From DATKPE01 sp033854175 (GTDB lineage Bacteria; Bacteroidota; Ignavibacteria; UBA10030; SZUA-254), in NCBI GenBank assembly GCA_033854175.1, contig JAWOKN010000018.1, forward strand, positions 62,001 to 126,000: a stretch of 64,000 bases of DNA, written 5' to 3'. The notes below the pieces were generated by a model. It made no database searches. It was not told the DNA's origin and saw nothing but the letters and a program-made list of their open reading frames with translations. Shown piece by piece: positions 10,101 through 16,667 of the stretch. Both the position numbers and the translations under genes were made by a program. Position 1 is the first letter of the stretch; each line of letters starts with the position of its first letter.

Positions 10101-10140
10101 ATTTTAAGCTTCCCGAAATAGTATCAGCCGGTATGGCCAC
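4132..10140 (-). CDS. Giant multi-PAS/GAF sensor histidine kinase (2002 residues)
   Basis: Predicted soluble sensor kinase; no transmembrane segment is evident. Residues 1-200 resemble a KaiC/RecA-like (MEDS-type) domain starting SLKYLDTYLGGIRTGESIFV, but the P-loop lacks the GxxGxGK pattern and is probably dead. A charged linker (about 205-235) follows, then by eye: PAS domains at about 235-345, 345-475 and 475-597, GAF 600-770, PAS 775-890, 895-1015 and 1015-1135, GAF 1140-1300, PAS 1310-1430, GAF 1435-1590 and 1595-1750. HisKA contains SHDLKEPL (His near 1788); HATPase shows NLIGNAIKF, VKDNGIGIE and GSGAGLAIVKKI. Start is GTG. The 3' neighbour encodes a receiver protein 9 bases on. Domain borders are approximate; what it senses is unknown. 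Confidence 0.9.
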   Translation of the reverse strand: MAIPADTISGSLKYLDTYLGGIRTGESIFVISTSSEAWCRWRDYLLDTLPPAARIVHILPDHDYSRQGLPGRHYSRLGLEKGLRRGSVISQVSFQRIVRSIPARRILLLGELSLWIRMFGREERVVEGLKYVASLAAKKRWLLFGGLVRTSFRLSSLAAIKDAASVCFDAVGRGDDLFLYPISLAGRYKPVQEIPEPVSLRRMILESKGESGERETETEPVKTEPTEPYESFFREIRDPFVLVNLKSGYIEPNGETLDLLKLGRDDFILHKGFQNLLPGGKFKLLRAIRALRRKKSDTVQVSYRREKAILNLEVHFSVVGEDLAGAIIRDTTRTQKEQGRFAALEDEYERFLQGIPDPYLLLRERKIIFRNRAFSIAFRYEADESILRKSLADICAPGYQARIREILSRRAGDPPVSAEIELQTGDGRRAYCRLSSSSVVYQGAACLQILCIDLTAARDIREQVARREELFSKLADAAPSPLAILQEGLFRYCNPAFLKYFGIAAGEEIYGRPHAVIEEEPIGEWIPEKCSRRNFQKSGCVTHRFTAKQTGDERRIVEVTVTPLDHADGRLLFSYADVTETARLVGEARQLGMEVDFLNEIVTTFHAKGDFQKILQSSLHKFLDIFHWTCGAIYVRGEGGKEFSIKTSRHLPPILHEKLSQLPADEGIGGYLAKTKEPHLIQVERYPTYLAHRSVFRSTDLKTICLIPLLSHESALGIMLLGVSGTGGSGPVYAKRLYSLLGKELGAIIDSAAALLHLEQAVAQYHHLVDTGEEIHYRLTAEGRYEYLSDTVEALLGHAPKEFQRNRSLWISLVHPDDKRLLLERITRLEELPAAPVIEYRMMPKGKATYLTVLDRLTILRGKDGSIRSLVGTVRDVTQEKKAMQELGETLGEREAVLAGIDGPVVVCGNDYLISYANQRTEEITKRPFHALRGKPVTNLFPADTGEHMLAVMRQTVADGAPRQEEIRLGGRSEKDARYYRIRITVLKNNLGVHSGVICLFTDITSGRLREEAIQNSEQVLRNVLDTMGDIVMITDLEGAVQQFNRSFETVLGFSPAEATGCKFPYPWLMEEEMGRYVLWIASLREKKWLHDFDMTWQTRDGDRIPVSVSTTLLRGASGQPVGMLNVARDITERIRLMKDLEHRNTQIELINRIVGKANETNDFEEVFSLLKDEIGKLLPFDALSIGLFTEDHTALLMYAVAGTSVVKQGDRIPLEKTLSRNVLSDARPMIVDDLLAEPVYRELVSLSGGMRSQLCVPILLKGKVAGTLNVAYGTQGAYNSSHAELLQPIIQHLGAIIDRIQLFRQVRDDSTYIRSLLDSVDNIVITVDRDCRIREVNHAGHQFVLESGSQVEGEYTGKHLFDVLPDASLRETLRDVIPRLLDGTLAIYSDEYMFHGSPAGRIYQITVNPMGNGGGISGLVFTYTDITALKDSESQLRRFNDQLLLLTEISSRVSTSRSLDEMLDASLPLLRLVSGAEAVIVYLTRTGSEELTAAMQIGFEESVFQSLARLKRNNSLTGTVIDMREPLYVERRAYEDQRILAHNRQVLRNLSYESMAVIPLLSKDNVTGALDFFYGQPTQFSEQDRQILTLVGSQLGSAIEAARLYSELRSQIDSLTALYELSQQLTSALEIDRIITIVAQNIFRLIPYRRFGLMSYDEANPTHSVQHEVVCTPSGDVQTFTSTPLTEFPYDSPEHRAISFRRSFINEDQSVLSVPMLSKEAITGVITLHGAPDEPYGEHQRYTLENVANLAAIALDKGKLYEETIHISEEIQRRNKELDDFTYVVSHDLKEPLISIEGFSRILQDDYRDMFQEEGREYLLSIVGATTRMKGLIDDLLLLSRLSRPSEAYRSVSMNGVIQETLADMKFIITKRNVRFQVPENLPDVWGNEIHLKIVFRNLIGNAIKFNDKPEPVVEVGFRNAENNYYLFWVKDNGIGIEKEYFGKIFVIFQRLHRREEYEGSGAGLAIVKKIIEMHKGAIWVESEIGVGSTFFLTLPMTQLP

Positions 10141-10151
10141 AAAGCAATCAA

Positions 10152-10180
10152 TCGATAACCAACATGACCGGAGGTCTCAA
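10152..10180 (-). promoter_or_regulatory. Possible promoter of the giant kinase
   Basis: Minus strand TTGAGA (10180-10175), 17-base spacer, TATCGA (10157-10152), ending about 11 bases upstream of the GTG. If used, the 5' leader is very short. Moderate match only. Confidence 0.35.
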
Positions 10181-10201
10181 TCCACGATCGTAATAAAATA
10201 G

Positions 10202-10230
10202 AAAGGGCGACCTTATGCAAGTCGCCCTTT
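10202..10230 (-). terminator. Intrinsic terminator after the 465-residue outer-membrane protein gene
   Basis: Perfect 10-base stem AAAGGGCGAC (10202-10211) and GTCGCCCTTT (10221-10230) with a 9-base loop. On the minus strand it is followed by CTATTTTATT, a T-rich tail, and lies about 25 bases after the stop of the gene ending at 10254. Confidence 0.8.
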
Positions 10231-10253
10231 GATAACCCTGACAGATGGAGGTC

Positions 10254-11651
10254 TTACTCGCCGAAGTTGTAGCTTGCGGTAAGATATCCGAACGTGTTGA
10301 TGTTGTCCTGCGCGCCGATGAGTCCGAGGCCGCGACGCAAGGCTTCCTCGCTGACGGTTGCATCGAGGGCGAATCCGCTGAACTTCAGCCCAACACCCAG
10401 TGTCACGAGTCCATCCCAGTTGGAGGCGTTGATACCGCCGAGTGAGACAAAGCTGTTCGGATTTGTCTGACTGAATTCCGCGGTATAGCCGGGATTCTCG
10501 ATTTTCTGGTCAACACTCCCCAGCCAGCGGAAATATCCCGCACGGCCAGTGAGCCAATCGGTGAGCGTCCATTCCATACCGAGGTTAATAACCGGTATCG
10601 CATCATCCGATAATGTCGAGGTGGTGGTCACACGGGCAGCCGGCGGGGCCGCTGATCCAGGAGTTTGCTCGACTTTTTCCCTGAATGATTCGAAACTCAG
10701 ACCACCTGCGAAATAGAAGTTTCCGGTTCTGTATTCACCACCGGCACCGACCGCAAAGGTCAGGAGGCTGAAGCTGATATCAAACGGTGTCGTGGTGATG
10801 CCATCCGGACGCGTGTCCTCATTCGGACTTGCTGACGCTGTGCTCAATGAGGCGAAGGGAACAAAATTGAATTTGCTCGATACGTTGAATTTTCCCCTTG
10901 CCATGATGTCGAACTCGGTCCCCGACGAGGAGTATTCACCGCTGTTGGTGGATGCAATCGGCGTGCCTGTTTCTTTATCATCGGCTTTATCCAGGCGAAA
11001 CGCCGCCGCCGCGTCAAAACTGCTTCCACCGCCGAGATTGACATTCACACCGGCCCGGACTCCCATCACACGCGAACTCGTCGATGAATCACCCGTGATA
11101 CTTCCGGCCGAATTGTTGAACTTGCTTTCACTGTTTGAGTAGCCGTACATGACCGCAAATCCCAGATCGAGATTTGTCATCCGTGTCGATGCGACTAATT
11201 CCCACACGTTCCTCACCGGTGGAATGAACTGTGCATTCCGCGGTGCCTGCACGATGGTGCTCGGGAGCTGCGAATTGAAATTCACCAACGAAGGATCATA
11301 ACTCAAAATTACTCCCAGGTTCCAACTATCGTTGAGGCCGAATGCCACGCCGGCGTTCTGGTTAAAGTATCCATCATCGGAAATAGAGCCGCCACTGTTG
11401 GACAATCCGGTCATTGCGCCGCCGCCGACGTTGAACCAGGCATAATCTTTGTAGGAGGCCTGATATGCCGGATTGAAGAACATCAGTGAGGGATCGTCGA
11501 TAATGAACGGATTCATGACCGACATCGAGGTCACCCCGGTATTGGAACCGCCCATTGCCAATTCGCGGGCATACCCTCCGGGTTTCGCCTGTGAATAAGC
11601 CAGAGAGCTTATCGCGATCAGCAATACCACTACGATAGCAAGTTGTTTCAT
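10254..11651 (-). CDS. Outer-membrane beta-barrel protein (FadL/PorV-like fold)
   Basis: 465 residues with a clear signal peptide (MKQLAIVVVLLIAISSLAYSQ, as MKQLAIVVVLL then AISSLAYSQ) and a mature part rich in alternating aromatic and polar residues, ending in YLTASYNFGE, as expected for a barrel. The N-terminal mature region with conserved Gly/Asn turns (ELAMGGSNTGV, FFNPAYQA) recalls the plug region of FadL/OmpP1-type porins and Bacteroidota PorV-like proteins. The ribosome site AGAAGGAG precedes the ATG. A strong terminator follows. Possible hydrophobic-substrate porin, but the exact family and substrate are not established by the sequence alone. Confidence 0.75.
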   Translation of the reverse strand: MKQLAIVVVLLIAISSLAYSQAKPGGYARELAMGGSNTGVTSMSVMNPFIIDDPSLMFFNPAYQASYKDYAWFNVGGGAMTGLSNSGGSISDDGYFNQNAGVAFGLNDSWNLGVILSYDPSLVNFNSQLPSTIVQAPRNAQFIPPVRNVWELVASTRMTNLDLGFAVMYGYSNSESKFNNSAGSITGDSSTSSRVMGVRAGVNVNLGGGSSFDAAAAFRLDKADDKETGTPIASTNSGEYSSSGTEFDIMARGKFNVSSKFNFVPFASLSTASASPNEDTRPDGITTTPFDISFSLLTFAVGAGGEYRTGNFYFAGGLSFESFREKVEQTPGSAAPPAARVTTTSTLSDDAIPVINLGMEWTLTDWLTGRAGYFRWLGSVDQKIENPGYTAEFSQTNPNSFVSLGGINASNWDGLVTLGVGLKFSGFALDATVSEEALRRGLGLIGAQDNINTFGYLTASYNFGE

Positions 11652-11771
11652 ATTACTCCTTCTGTGATGTGAAGAATATGTTGTTTTATTTTATTACTAT
11701 TCTACCCTTCCAGAGATGGTGAGAGCGACCATGAGGCCGCTGAGGTACCATCCGCCAAAGGTGTCAGTGAG

Positions 11772-12359
11772 TTATTCCAAATCAAATACTAAACCAAGAC
11801 CGAATCCCACCCAGCTCGTTGTGCTGCCTTCTGTGAAGACCGCCGAGTAGTTTGCATGCACATCCACCCACATTTTATCCCCGGCCTTGAATTGTGCGCC
11901 AAGAACAGGCGAAACCCCGAATTTCGAGGTGCTGCTGCTCACACTTACTGTTGCACTGCCTACGGTTTCATCTGCGCTTGCTGACAAAACATATAATCCA
12001 ACATTTGCCTGCCCGTATACCCGTGTGTCACCCGGCATAAAGTAATACTTGCCGCCCAGAACAATCGGAATTATCCCCCATTTTGTGTTGATTGTCCCGC
12101 CGGTGAATGGATCACTAATATCCTTCCCGCTGAAATGCACATAACCGGATGACAAGGTGAGTTGGAACGCCGGGTCGAACCCGTTGTACCCGACGAATGC
12201 AAGACCGCCAATACCGAAATTGCTCGCATTATTGAAATCCCCCACCGGTACTCCTCCTTCGGCTCCAACACCGATCGACCATTGGCTCGGGCCTGCAGTC
12301 TGCCCATAAAGCGGCAATGCAATAATCAATAAGGCAACCATTATCGCTAATTTCTTCAT
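11772..12359 (-). CDS. Outer-membrane beta-barrel protein (porin/OmpW-like size class)
   Basis: 195 residues: signal peptide MKKLAIMVALLIIALPLYGQ, then about 170 residues of alternating beta-barrel pattern with many Gly, Tyr and Phe, ending GFGLGLVFDLE. The size and pattern fit an eight-stranded barrel of the outer membrane beta-barrel domain type. A near-consensus promoter lies about 70 bases upstream, and about 120 bases separate it from the next barrel gene, so the two may be independently or jointly transcribed. Function unknown. Confidence 0.75.
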   Translation of the reverse strand: MKKLAIMVALLIIALPLYGQTAGPSQWSIGVGAEGGVPVGDFNNASNFGIGGLAFVGYNGFDPAFQLTLSSGYVHFSGKDISDPFTGGTINTKWGIIPIVLGGKYYFMPGDTRVYGQANVGLYVLSASADETVGSATVSVSSSTSKFGVSPVLGAQFKAGDKMWVDVHANYSAVFTEGSTTSWVGFGLGLVFDLE

Positions 12360-12421
12360 ATTGATTCTCCAACCCTTTCGATGTTATGTGTTGAATTTTC
12401 CGTTATTTAAAGAACGGATAG

Positions 12422-12450
12422 AGTATAGTAAAAAATAAATGATTTGTCAA
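12422..12450 (-). promoter_or_regulatory. Near-consensus sigma70 promoter of the 195-residue barrel gene
   Basis: Minus strand TTGACA (12450-12445), 17-base AT-rich spacer, TATACT (12427-12422). This is one of the best promoter matches in the window. The predicted 5' leader is about 55 bases. Confidence 0.75.
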
Positions 12451-12750
12451 GTCTTTTTTTCAACACGTGCTTTAAATAAACCGTATAAGCCATATTTAAT
12501 GCTGAAAATAGTAAAATTTCATCTTAAATGATTAATTTTTTCTAATTTGAACACAAATGCCGATTCCCCAAAATTGTCTATAATTAAGGCATTTTTGGTG
12601 GCCGGCAGATGAGGGAAGAATCAGGTAAAAAAGGGAAATGGAGGATTTTTATCACGGACCGACAGAACACCTCACGGACCGGAACTCTTCAGCTGAAAGC
12701 CGAAGTCCGGAACCTCTTGCATCAGGGGAAGAATCAGGTAAATCGATCTA
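12451..12750. other. AT-rich intergenic region without recognisable gene
   Basis: Between two minus-strand outer-membrane protein genes. The part nearest 12451-12600 is strongly AT-rich and may be an upstream promoter element; 12600-12745 holds short direct repeats. No open frame or stable hairpin with a T tail stood out. Confidence 0.5.
12613..12742. repeat. 17-bp direct repeat pair
   Basis: GGGAAGAATCAGGTAAA occurs at 12613-12629 and again at 12726-12742, on the same strand. Between them a 10-base TCACGGACCG also occurs twice (about 12652 and 12671). The second 17-mer begins 9 bases beyond the stop of the 158-residue barrel gene. Possibly the trace of a local duplication. Confidence 0.6.
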
Positions 12751-13227
12751 TTACGGGAGCGTGAAGCGAATGCCCGAGGTCAATGCAAAATAAAACGAAG
12801 ATGATCCGCTTGTGAATACAGGACCAAATTGCAGATCGGCAGGTATGGAGACCTGACTGTTGATCGGAAAGTAAAATCCTCCACCAAAACGGAGCCCGAA
12901 ATACGGTCCACCGGTAAAGGCCCACAAATTAAATCCGCCATCGATGTACGGTTGGATATTTGTCGTCGGCATGTCGATCAGATACTTGGCGAAAACAGCC
13001 CATTCAATGGGGGTGGAATTCTGTGTGTTGATGTTGAGGTCGGACCCAAACAATATATTATGTTTGTAGGCATAATCCCCCGTCACGCCAATCTGCACTC
13101 CGGCCGATGAGCCGCCATCCACACTCAAATTTGAAAAACCAAACCTTCCCCCCAGGGTAACCGTTTGTGCCCGGCTCGCGATGGAAAAGATCATCAAAAG
13201 GGCAAGAACGAGAAATGCTGATTTCAT
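12751..13227 (-). CDS. Small outer-membrane beta-barrel protein
   Basis: 158 residues with a signal peptide (MKSAFLVLALLMIFSIASRAQ, about 21 residues, shown as MKSAFLVLALL then IFSIASRAQ) and a short barrel-like mature domain of alternating hydrophobic and polar residues ending TSGIRFTLP, a terminal pattern accepted by the BAM machinery. GGAGATTGTT precedes the ATG, a usable ribosome site. It starts 22 bases after the acyl-CoA dehydrogenase stop, so it is probably the last gene of that operon, although its role there is not apparent. No family name is offered. Confidence 0.7.
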   Translation of the reverse strand: MKSAFLVLALLMIFSIASRAQTVTLGGRFGFSNLSVDGGSSAGVQIGVTGDYAYKHNILFGSDLNINTQNSTPIEWAVFAKYLIDMPTTNIQPYIDGGFNLWAFTGGPYFGLRFGGGFYFPINSQVSIPADLQFGPVFTSGSSSFYFALTSGIRFTLP

Positions 13228-13249
13228 AACAATCTCCTTTCCGGTTAAG

Positions 13250-14392
13250 TTAGGATTTGAGTAACTCCCGCGATATCACCAGACGCTGAATTTCAGACGT
13301 TCCTTCATAAATTTCAGTTATTTTTGCGTCCCTCAGATAGCGTTCGACGAGATATTCCTGTACATATCCATAACCCCCATGGATCTGAATCGCTTCCAGC
13401 GAGGCATCAACGGCGATTTTGGATGCGTAGAGTTTTGCCATCGCTGCCGTATGGGCAAACGGTTTTCCGGCGTCCTTTATCGCCGCCGCCTTCAGCGTCA
13501 GAAGCTCAGCAGCCTCGACCTTCGTGGCGATATCAGCGATTTTGAACTGAATAGCCTGGAAATCGGCTATCGGCTTGCCAAAAGCCTTCCGCTGTTTGGC
13601 ATATCCGATCGACGCGTCAAGAGAGGCTCTCGCAATCCCCACAGCCTGCGCCGCAATGCCTATCCGCCCGCCATCAAGCGTCATCATTGCAAATTTGAAC
13701 CCGAAACCCTCATCGCCGATCCGGTCTGCCGGAGAGATTTTGCAATCCTGAAATGCAAGCGATACGGTATCGGAACTGCGGATCCCGAGCTTTTTTTCCT
13801 TTTTTGCCACCGTAAATCCGGGGGTCCCCTTCTCAACAAGAAACGTCGATATGCCGTGGGAGCCTTTTGATCGGTCGGTCGTGGCCATAACGAGCACGTA
13901 ATCGGCCGTCGAACCGTTGGTAATCCAGTTTTTTGTGCCGTTGAGTATGTACTCTCCCTCCCTTTTTTCAGCCATCGTATGCTGGTTGGAGGCATCACTC
14001 CCTGCTTCGGGTTCCGAAAGGGCGAATGCACCCAGTTTTTTCCCCGCAGCGAGCGGAATAAGGTACTTCTTTTTTTGTTCCTCGGACCCCCATTGATTTA
14101 AACCGTAACAGACCAGGGAGTTGTTTACCGACATGATGACACCTGCCGAGGCGTCAACCTTCGAAATCTCAATCATCGCAAGAACATAGCTCACCGTATC
14201 CAGACCCGCCCCGCCATACTCCTCGGGCACCATCATTCCCATGAATCCGAGCTCACCCATCTTTTTTACTGCTTCATGGGGGAATTCCCCCTTCTCATCG
14301 CGCTCAACGGTCGAACCGGCGAGCTCATCAGCTGCGAATTTCCGGGCCGTATCACGGATCATCAATTGCACATCGGTAAATTCAAAATCCAT
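13250..14392 (-). CDS. Acyl-CoA dehydrogenase (short/medium-chain type)
   Basis: FAD enzyme that oxidises acyl-CoA to trans-2-enoyl-CoA. The 380-residue length is typical. The FAD/substrate-contact motifs ALSEPEAGSDAS and the C-terminal RDAKITEIYEGTSEIQRLVI are visible; Glu363 in YEGTSE sits at the catalytic-base position of short-chain and butyryl-CoA dehydrogenases. It lies 27 bases after the 3-hydroxyacyl-CoA dehydrogenase gene and downstream of a thiolase, which supports beta-oxidation or butyryl-CoA metabolism. No electron-transfer flavoprotein or enoyl-CoA hydratase gene is nearby, so the pathway must be completed elsewhere. Confidence 0.92.
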   Translation of the reverse strand: MDFEFTDVQLMIRDTARKFAADELAGSTVERDEKGEFPHEAVKKMGELGFMGMMVPEEYGGAGLDTVSYVLAMIEISKVDASAGVIMSVNNSLVCYGLNQWGSEEQKKKYLIPLAAGKKLGAFALSEPEAGSDASNQHTMAEKREGEYILNGTKNWITNGSTADYVLVMATTDRSKGSHGISTFLVEKGTPGFTVAKKEKKLGIRSSDTVSLAFQDCKISPADRIGDEGFGFKFAMMTLDGGRIGIAAQAVGIARASLDASIGYAKQRKAFGKPIADFQAIQFKIADIATKVEAAELLTLKAAAIKDAGKPFAHTAAMAKLYASKIAVDASLEAIQIHGGYGYVQEYLVERYLRDAKITEIYEGTSEIQRLVISRELLKS

Positions 14393-14419
14393 ACGCTTTA
14401 CCCTGCCTGTCGATGAAGT

Positions 14420-15283
14420 TTATTGTTTGTTTGCATAATCATAAAACCCTCTCCCCGATTTCCTCCCCAGATAACCTGCCGAGACCATCTTTTTCAGCAA
14501 CGGGCAGGGGCGGTATTTGTCGTCACCGAGTCCTTCATGAAGGACGTTCATGATCGCCAGACAGACATCGAGTCCGATAAAATCTGCAAGCGCCAACGGT
14601 CCCATGGGGTGATTCATGCCGAGTTTCATGACGGTGTCGATCGACTCCGGTGAGGCCACACCCTCCATCACGCAATAGACAGCCTCATTGATCATCGGAA
14701 GCAGGATGCGGTTGGAGATAAAACCGGGATAATCATGCACTTCAACAGGAGTCTTATCCAGGCTTTTCGCCACGGCAAGTATCGCCGACATTGTGGCGTC
14801 GGAGGTCGCAAGCCCGCGGATGATCTCGATGAGTTTCATGACGGGAACAGGGTTCATGAAATGCATCCCGATCACCCTGTCAGGCCTCTGCGTCTTGGCG
14901 GCGAGCCCGGTGATCGAAATCGAGGAGGTGTTTGACGCAATGATCGCCGACGGACCCGCAATCCGGTCTGCCGTCCGGAAAATAGTCTCCTTGACGGCCT
15001 TATCCTCCGTCGCGGCTTCGATGATGAGATCTGCAGAATCAGCCGCCTTGGCAAGATCGGTCGTGGTTCCGATTCTCGAGAGGGTCTGATTTTTCTGATC
15101 CTCCGTCAGGAGGGATTTTTTGATCTGACGGTCCAGATTTGTTCTGATCGTCTGCATGCCGCGCTGGATAAATTCCTCCCGTATGTCGTGGAGCATGACC
15201 GCGTAGCCCGACTGCGCGAAAACATGCGCAATGCCGTTTCCCATCGTCCCTGCCCCAATGACAACGACCTTTTTTATCTCCAT
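14420..15283 (-). CDS. hbd: 3-hydroxybutyryl-CoA dehydrogenase
   Basis: NAD(P)-dependent oxidation of 3-hydroxyacyl-CoA to 3-ketoacyl-CoA, or the reverse. The 287-residue protein has a Rossmann start VVVIGAGTMGNGIAHVFAQ (residues 7-25), the conserved SNTSS segment (Asn118, Ser120), and the catalytic His141 in GMHFMNPVP paired with Glu in the C-terminal helical domain. The length equals the single-domain Hbd/PaaH class, without a fused hydratase. It is 12 bases downstream of the thiolase and upstream of the acyl-CoA dehydrogenase, one operon. Symbol is by similarity; paaH is an alternative label. Confidence 0.9.
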   Translation of the reverse strand: MEIKKVVVIGAGTMGNGIAHVFAQSGYAVMLHDIREEFIQRGMQTIRTNLDRQIKKSLLTEDQKNQTLSRIGTTTDLAKAADSADLIIEAATEDKAVKETIFRTADRIAGPSAIIASNTSSISITGLAAKTQRPDRVIGMHFMNPVPVMKLIEIIRGLATSDATMSAILAVAKSLDKTPVEVHDYPGFISNRILLPMINEAVYCVMEGVASPESIDTVMKLGMNHPMGPLALADFIGLDVCLAIMNVLHEGLGDDKYRPCPLLKKMVSAGYLGRKSGRGFYDYANKQ

Positions 15284-15295
15284 GCTACCTGGCTC

Positions 15296-16474
15296 CTATC
15301 GTTCGACAATTAATCCGCTTGCCTCACCGCCGCCGATACAGATTGCGGCCATTCCCCGTTTCACACCCAGCCGTTTCATCGCAAATAACAGTGTCACAAG
15401 AATCCTCGCGCCGCTGGCTCCGATGGGATGACCGAGCGCCACCGCCCCTCCCGCGACATTGACCTTCGCGGGATCCAGGCCGACCAGTTTGTTCACGGCA
15501 AGCGTCACAACAGAAAACGCCTCGTTGATCTCAAAAAGGTCGATATCCTCCTTCGACAGCCCGGCTTTCCCGAGAACCTTTTGAATGACATCTGCCGGCG
15601 CGGTGGTAAATTCAGCCGGTTTCCTGGCCGAAGAGCCGTACGCGACGATCCTTGCAAGCGGTGAGCAGCCGATCTTCGATGCCGTCTCCGCCGTCATCAT
15701 CACCACCGCCGCTGCACCGTCATTGATTTTCGAGGCGTTTGCAGCAGTGATCGTCCCGTCCTTTTTAAACGCCGGCTTGAGTGCGGGGATCTTTTCAAAC
15801 TTCACCTTCCTCGGTTCCTCATCCTCACTGAAGAGGACCGGTTCACCCGATTTCTGCGGGACCGGGACCGGAACAATCTCCTCCCTGAAATATCCGCTCT
15901 TCTGGGCGCTTAACGTACGGTTGTAGCTTTCGACGGCAAAACTGTCCTGATCAGCACGGGGGATCTGACATGCAGCGGCGCATTGTTCAGCAGCATCCCC
16001 CATGTGGAAATCGTTATACACATCCCAAAGTCCGTCTTTAATCATGCCGTCAATGACCTGGCCATGCCCCATTCTGTACCCGCTTCTGGCCTTATCCAGC
16101 AGGTAAGGAACGTTTGACATGCTCTCCATTCCGCCTGCGACCACAACATTGGCATCCCCGAGGCGCAGGGATTGGGCCCCAAGCATGATTGCCTTCAACC
16201 CTGAACCGCACACCTTGTTGACGGTCAGGCATTCGACACTCGTCGGTAACCCGGCAAAGATGGCGGCCTGACGTGCGGGAGCCTGACCCACACCAGCAGT
16301 CAACACACATCCCATGTTCACTTCATCAACGAGTTCAGGCTTGACACCAGACCGGCGGAGCGCTTCCCGAATCACCAGGGCACCTAGGTGCGGAGCGGTC
16401 AGTGAGGCCAGACCACCCCCAAATGACCCCACCGGAGTCCGGCATGCGCCGACGATGACAATATCATTATTCAA
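15296..16474 (-). CDS. atoB: Acetyl-CoA C-acetyltransferase (thiolase)
   Basis: Condenses or cleaves acetoacetyl-CoA. All three catalytic elements are visible: nucleophile Cys89 in NKVCGSGLKA, His349 in GHPIGASGARI, and Cys379 in CIGGGEASG. The 392-residue length fits biosynthetic/degradative thiolase II. The start is a TTG (no in-frame ATG nearby) preceded by AAGGG at a suitable distance. First gene of the thiolase-hbd-acyl-CoA dehydrogenase operon, with a plausible promoter just upstream. Whether it runs in the catabolic or condensing direction cannot be read from the sequence. Confidence 0.92.
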   Translation of the reverse strand: MNNDIVIVGACRTPVGSFGGGLASLTAPHLGALVIREALRRSGVKPELVDEVNMGCVLTAGVGQAPARQAAIFAGLPTSVECLTVNKVCGSGLKAIMLGAQSLRLGDANVVVAGGMESMSNVPYLLDKARSGYRMGHGQVIDGMIKDGLWDVYNDFHMGDAAEQCAAACQIPRADQDSFAVESYNRTLSAQKSGYFREEIVPVPVPQKSGEPVLFSEDEEPRKVKFEKIPALKPAFKKDGTITAANASKINDGAAAVVMMTAETASKIGCSPLARIVAYGSSARKPAEFTTAPADVIQKVLGKAGLSKEDIDLFEINEAFSVVTLAVNKLVGLDPAKVNVAGGAVALGHPIGASGARILVTLLFAMKRLGVKRGMAAICIGGGEASGLIVER

Positions 16475-16505
16475 CGTGTAGACCCTTTTTTTTCGTGTTG
16501 CTGAA

Positions 16506-16534
16506 AAGTTACAATAATTTCATAAATTTTGCAA
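16506..16534 (-). promoter_or_regulatory. Possible promoter of the thiolase operon
   Basis: Minus strand TTGCAA (16534-16529), 17-base AT-rich spacer, TAACTT (16511-16506), about 32 bases upstream of the TTG start. The match to consensus is moderate. Confidence 0.4.
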
Positions 16535-16607
16535 TAAACGGAAGGACATTTTTTCGGAAATATCCACCCCCCACCGGGAAGCGGCTGCAAGCATCTTCCC
16601 CGGGCAT

Positions 16608-16635
16608 AAAAATAAAACCCGGCACGAGTGCCGGG
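16608..16635 (-). terminator. Intrinsic terminator of the OmpA/TSP3 gene
   Basis: Stem CCCGGCA (16618-16624) with TGCCGGG (16629-16635) and loop CGAG; on the minus strand it is followed by TTTTATTTTTAT. It begins about 32 bases after the stop codon at 16668. Confidence 0.85.
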
Positions 16636-16667
16636 CTTTATCTGAATTGCGCCGGGTGGATGCGGGC

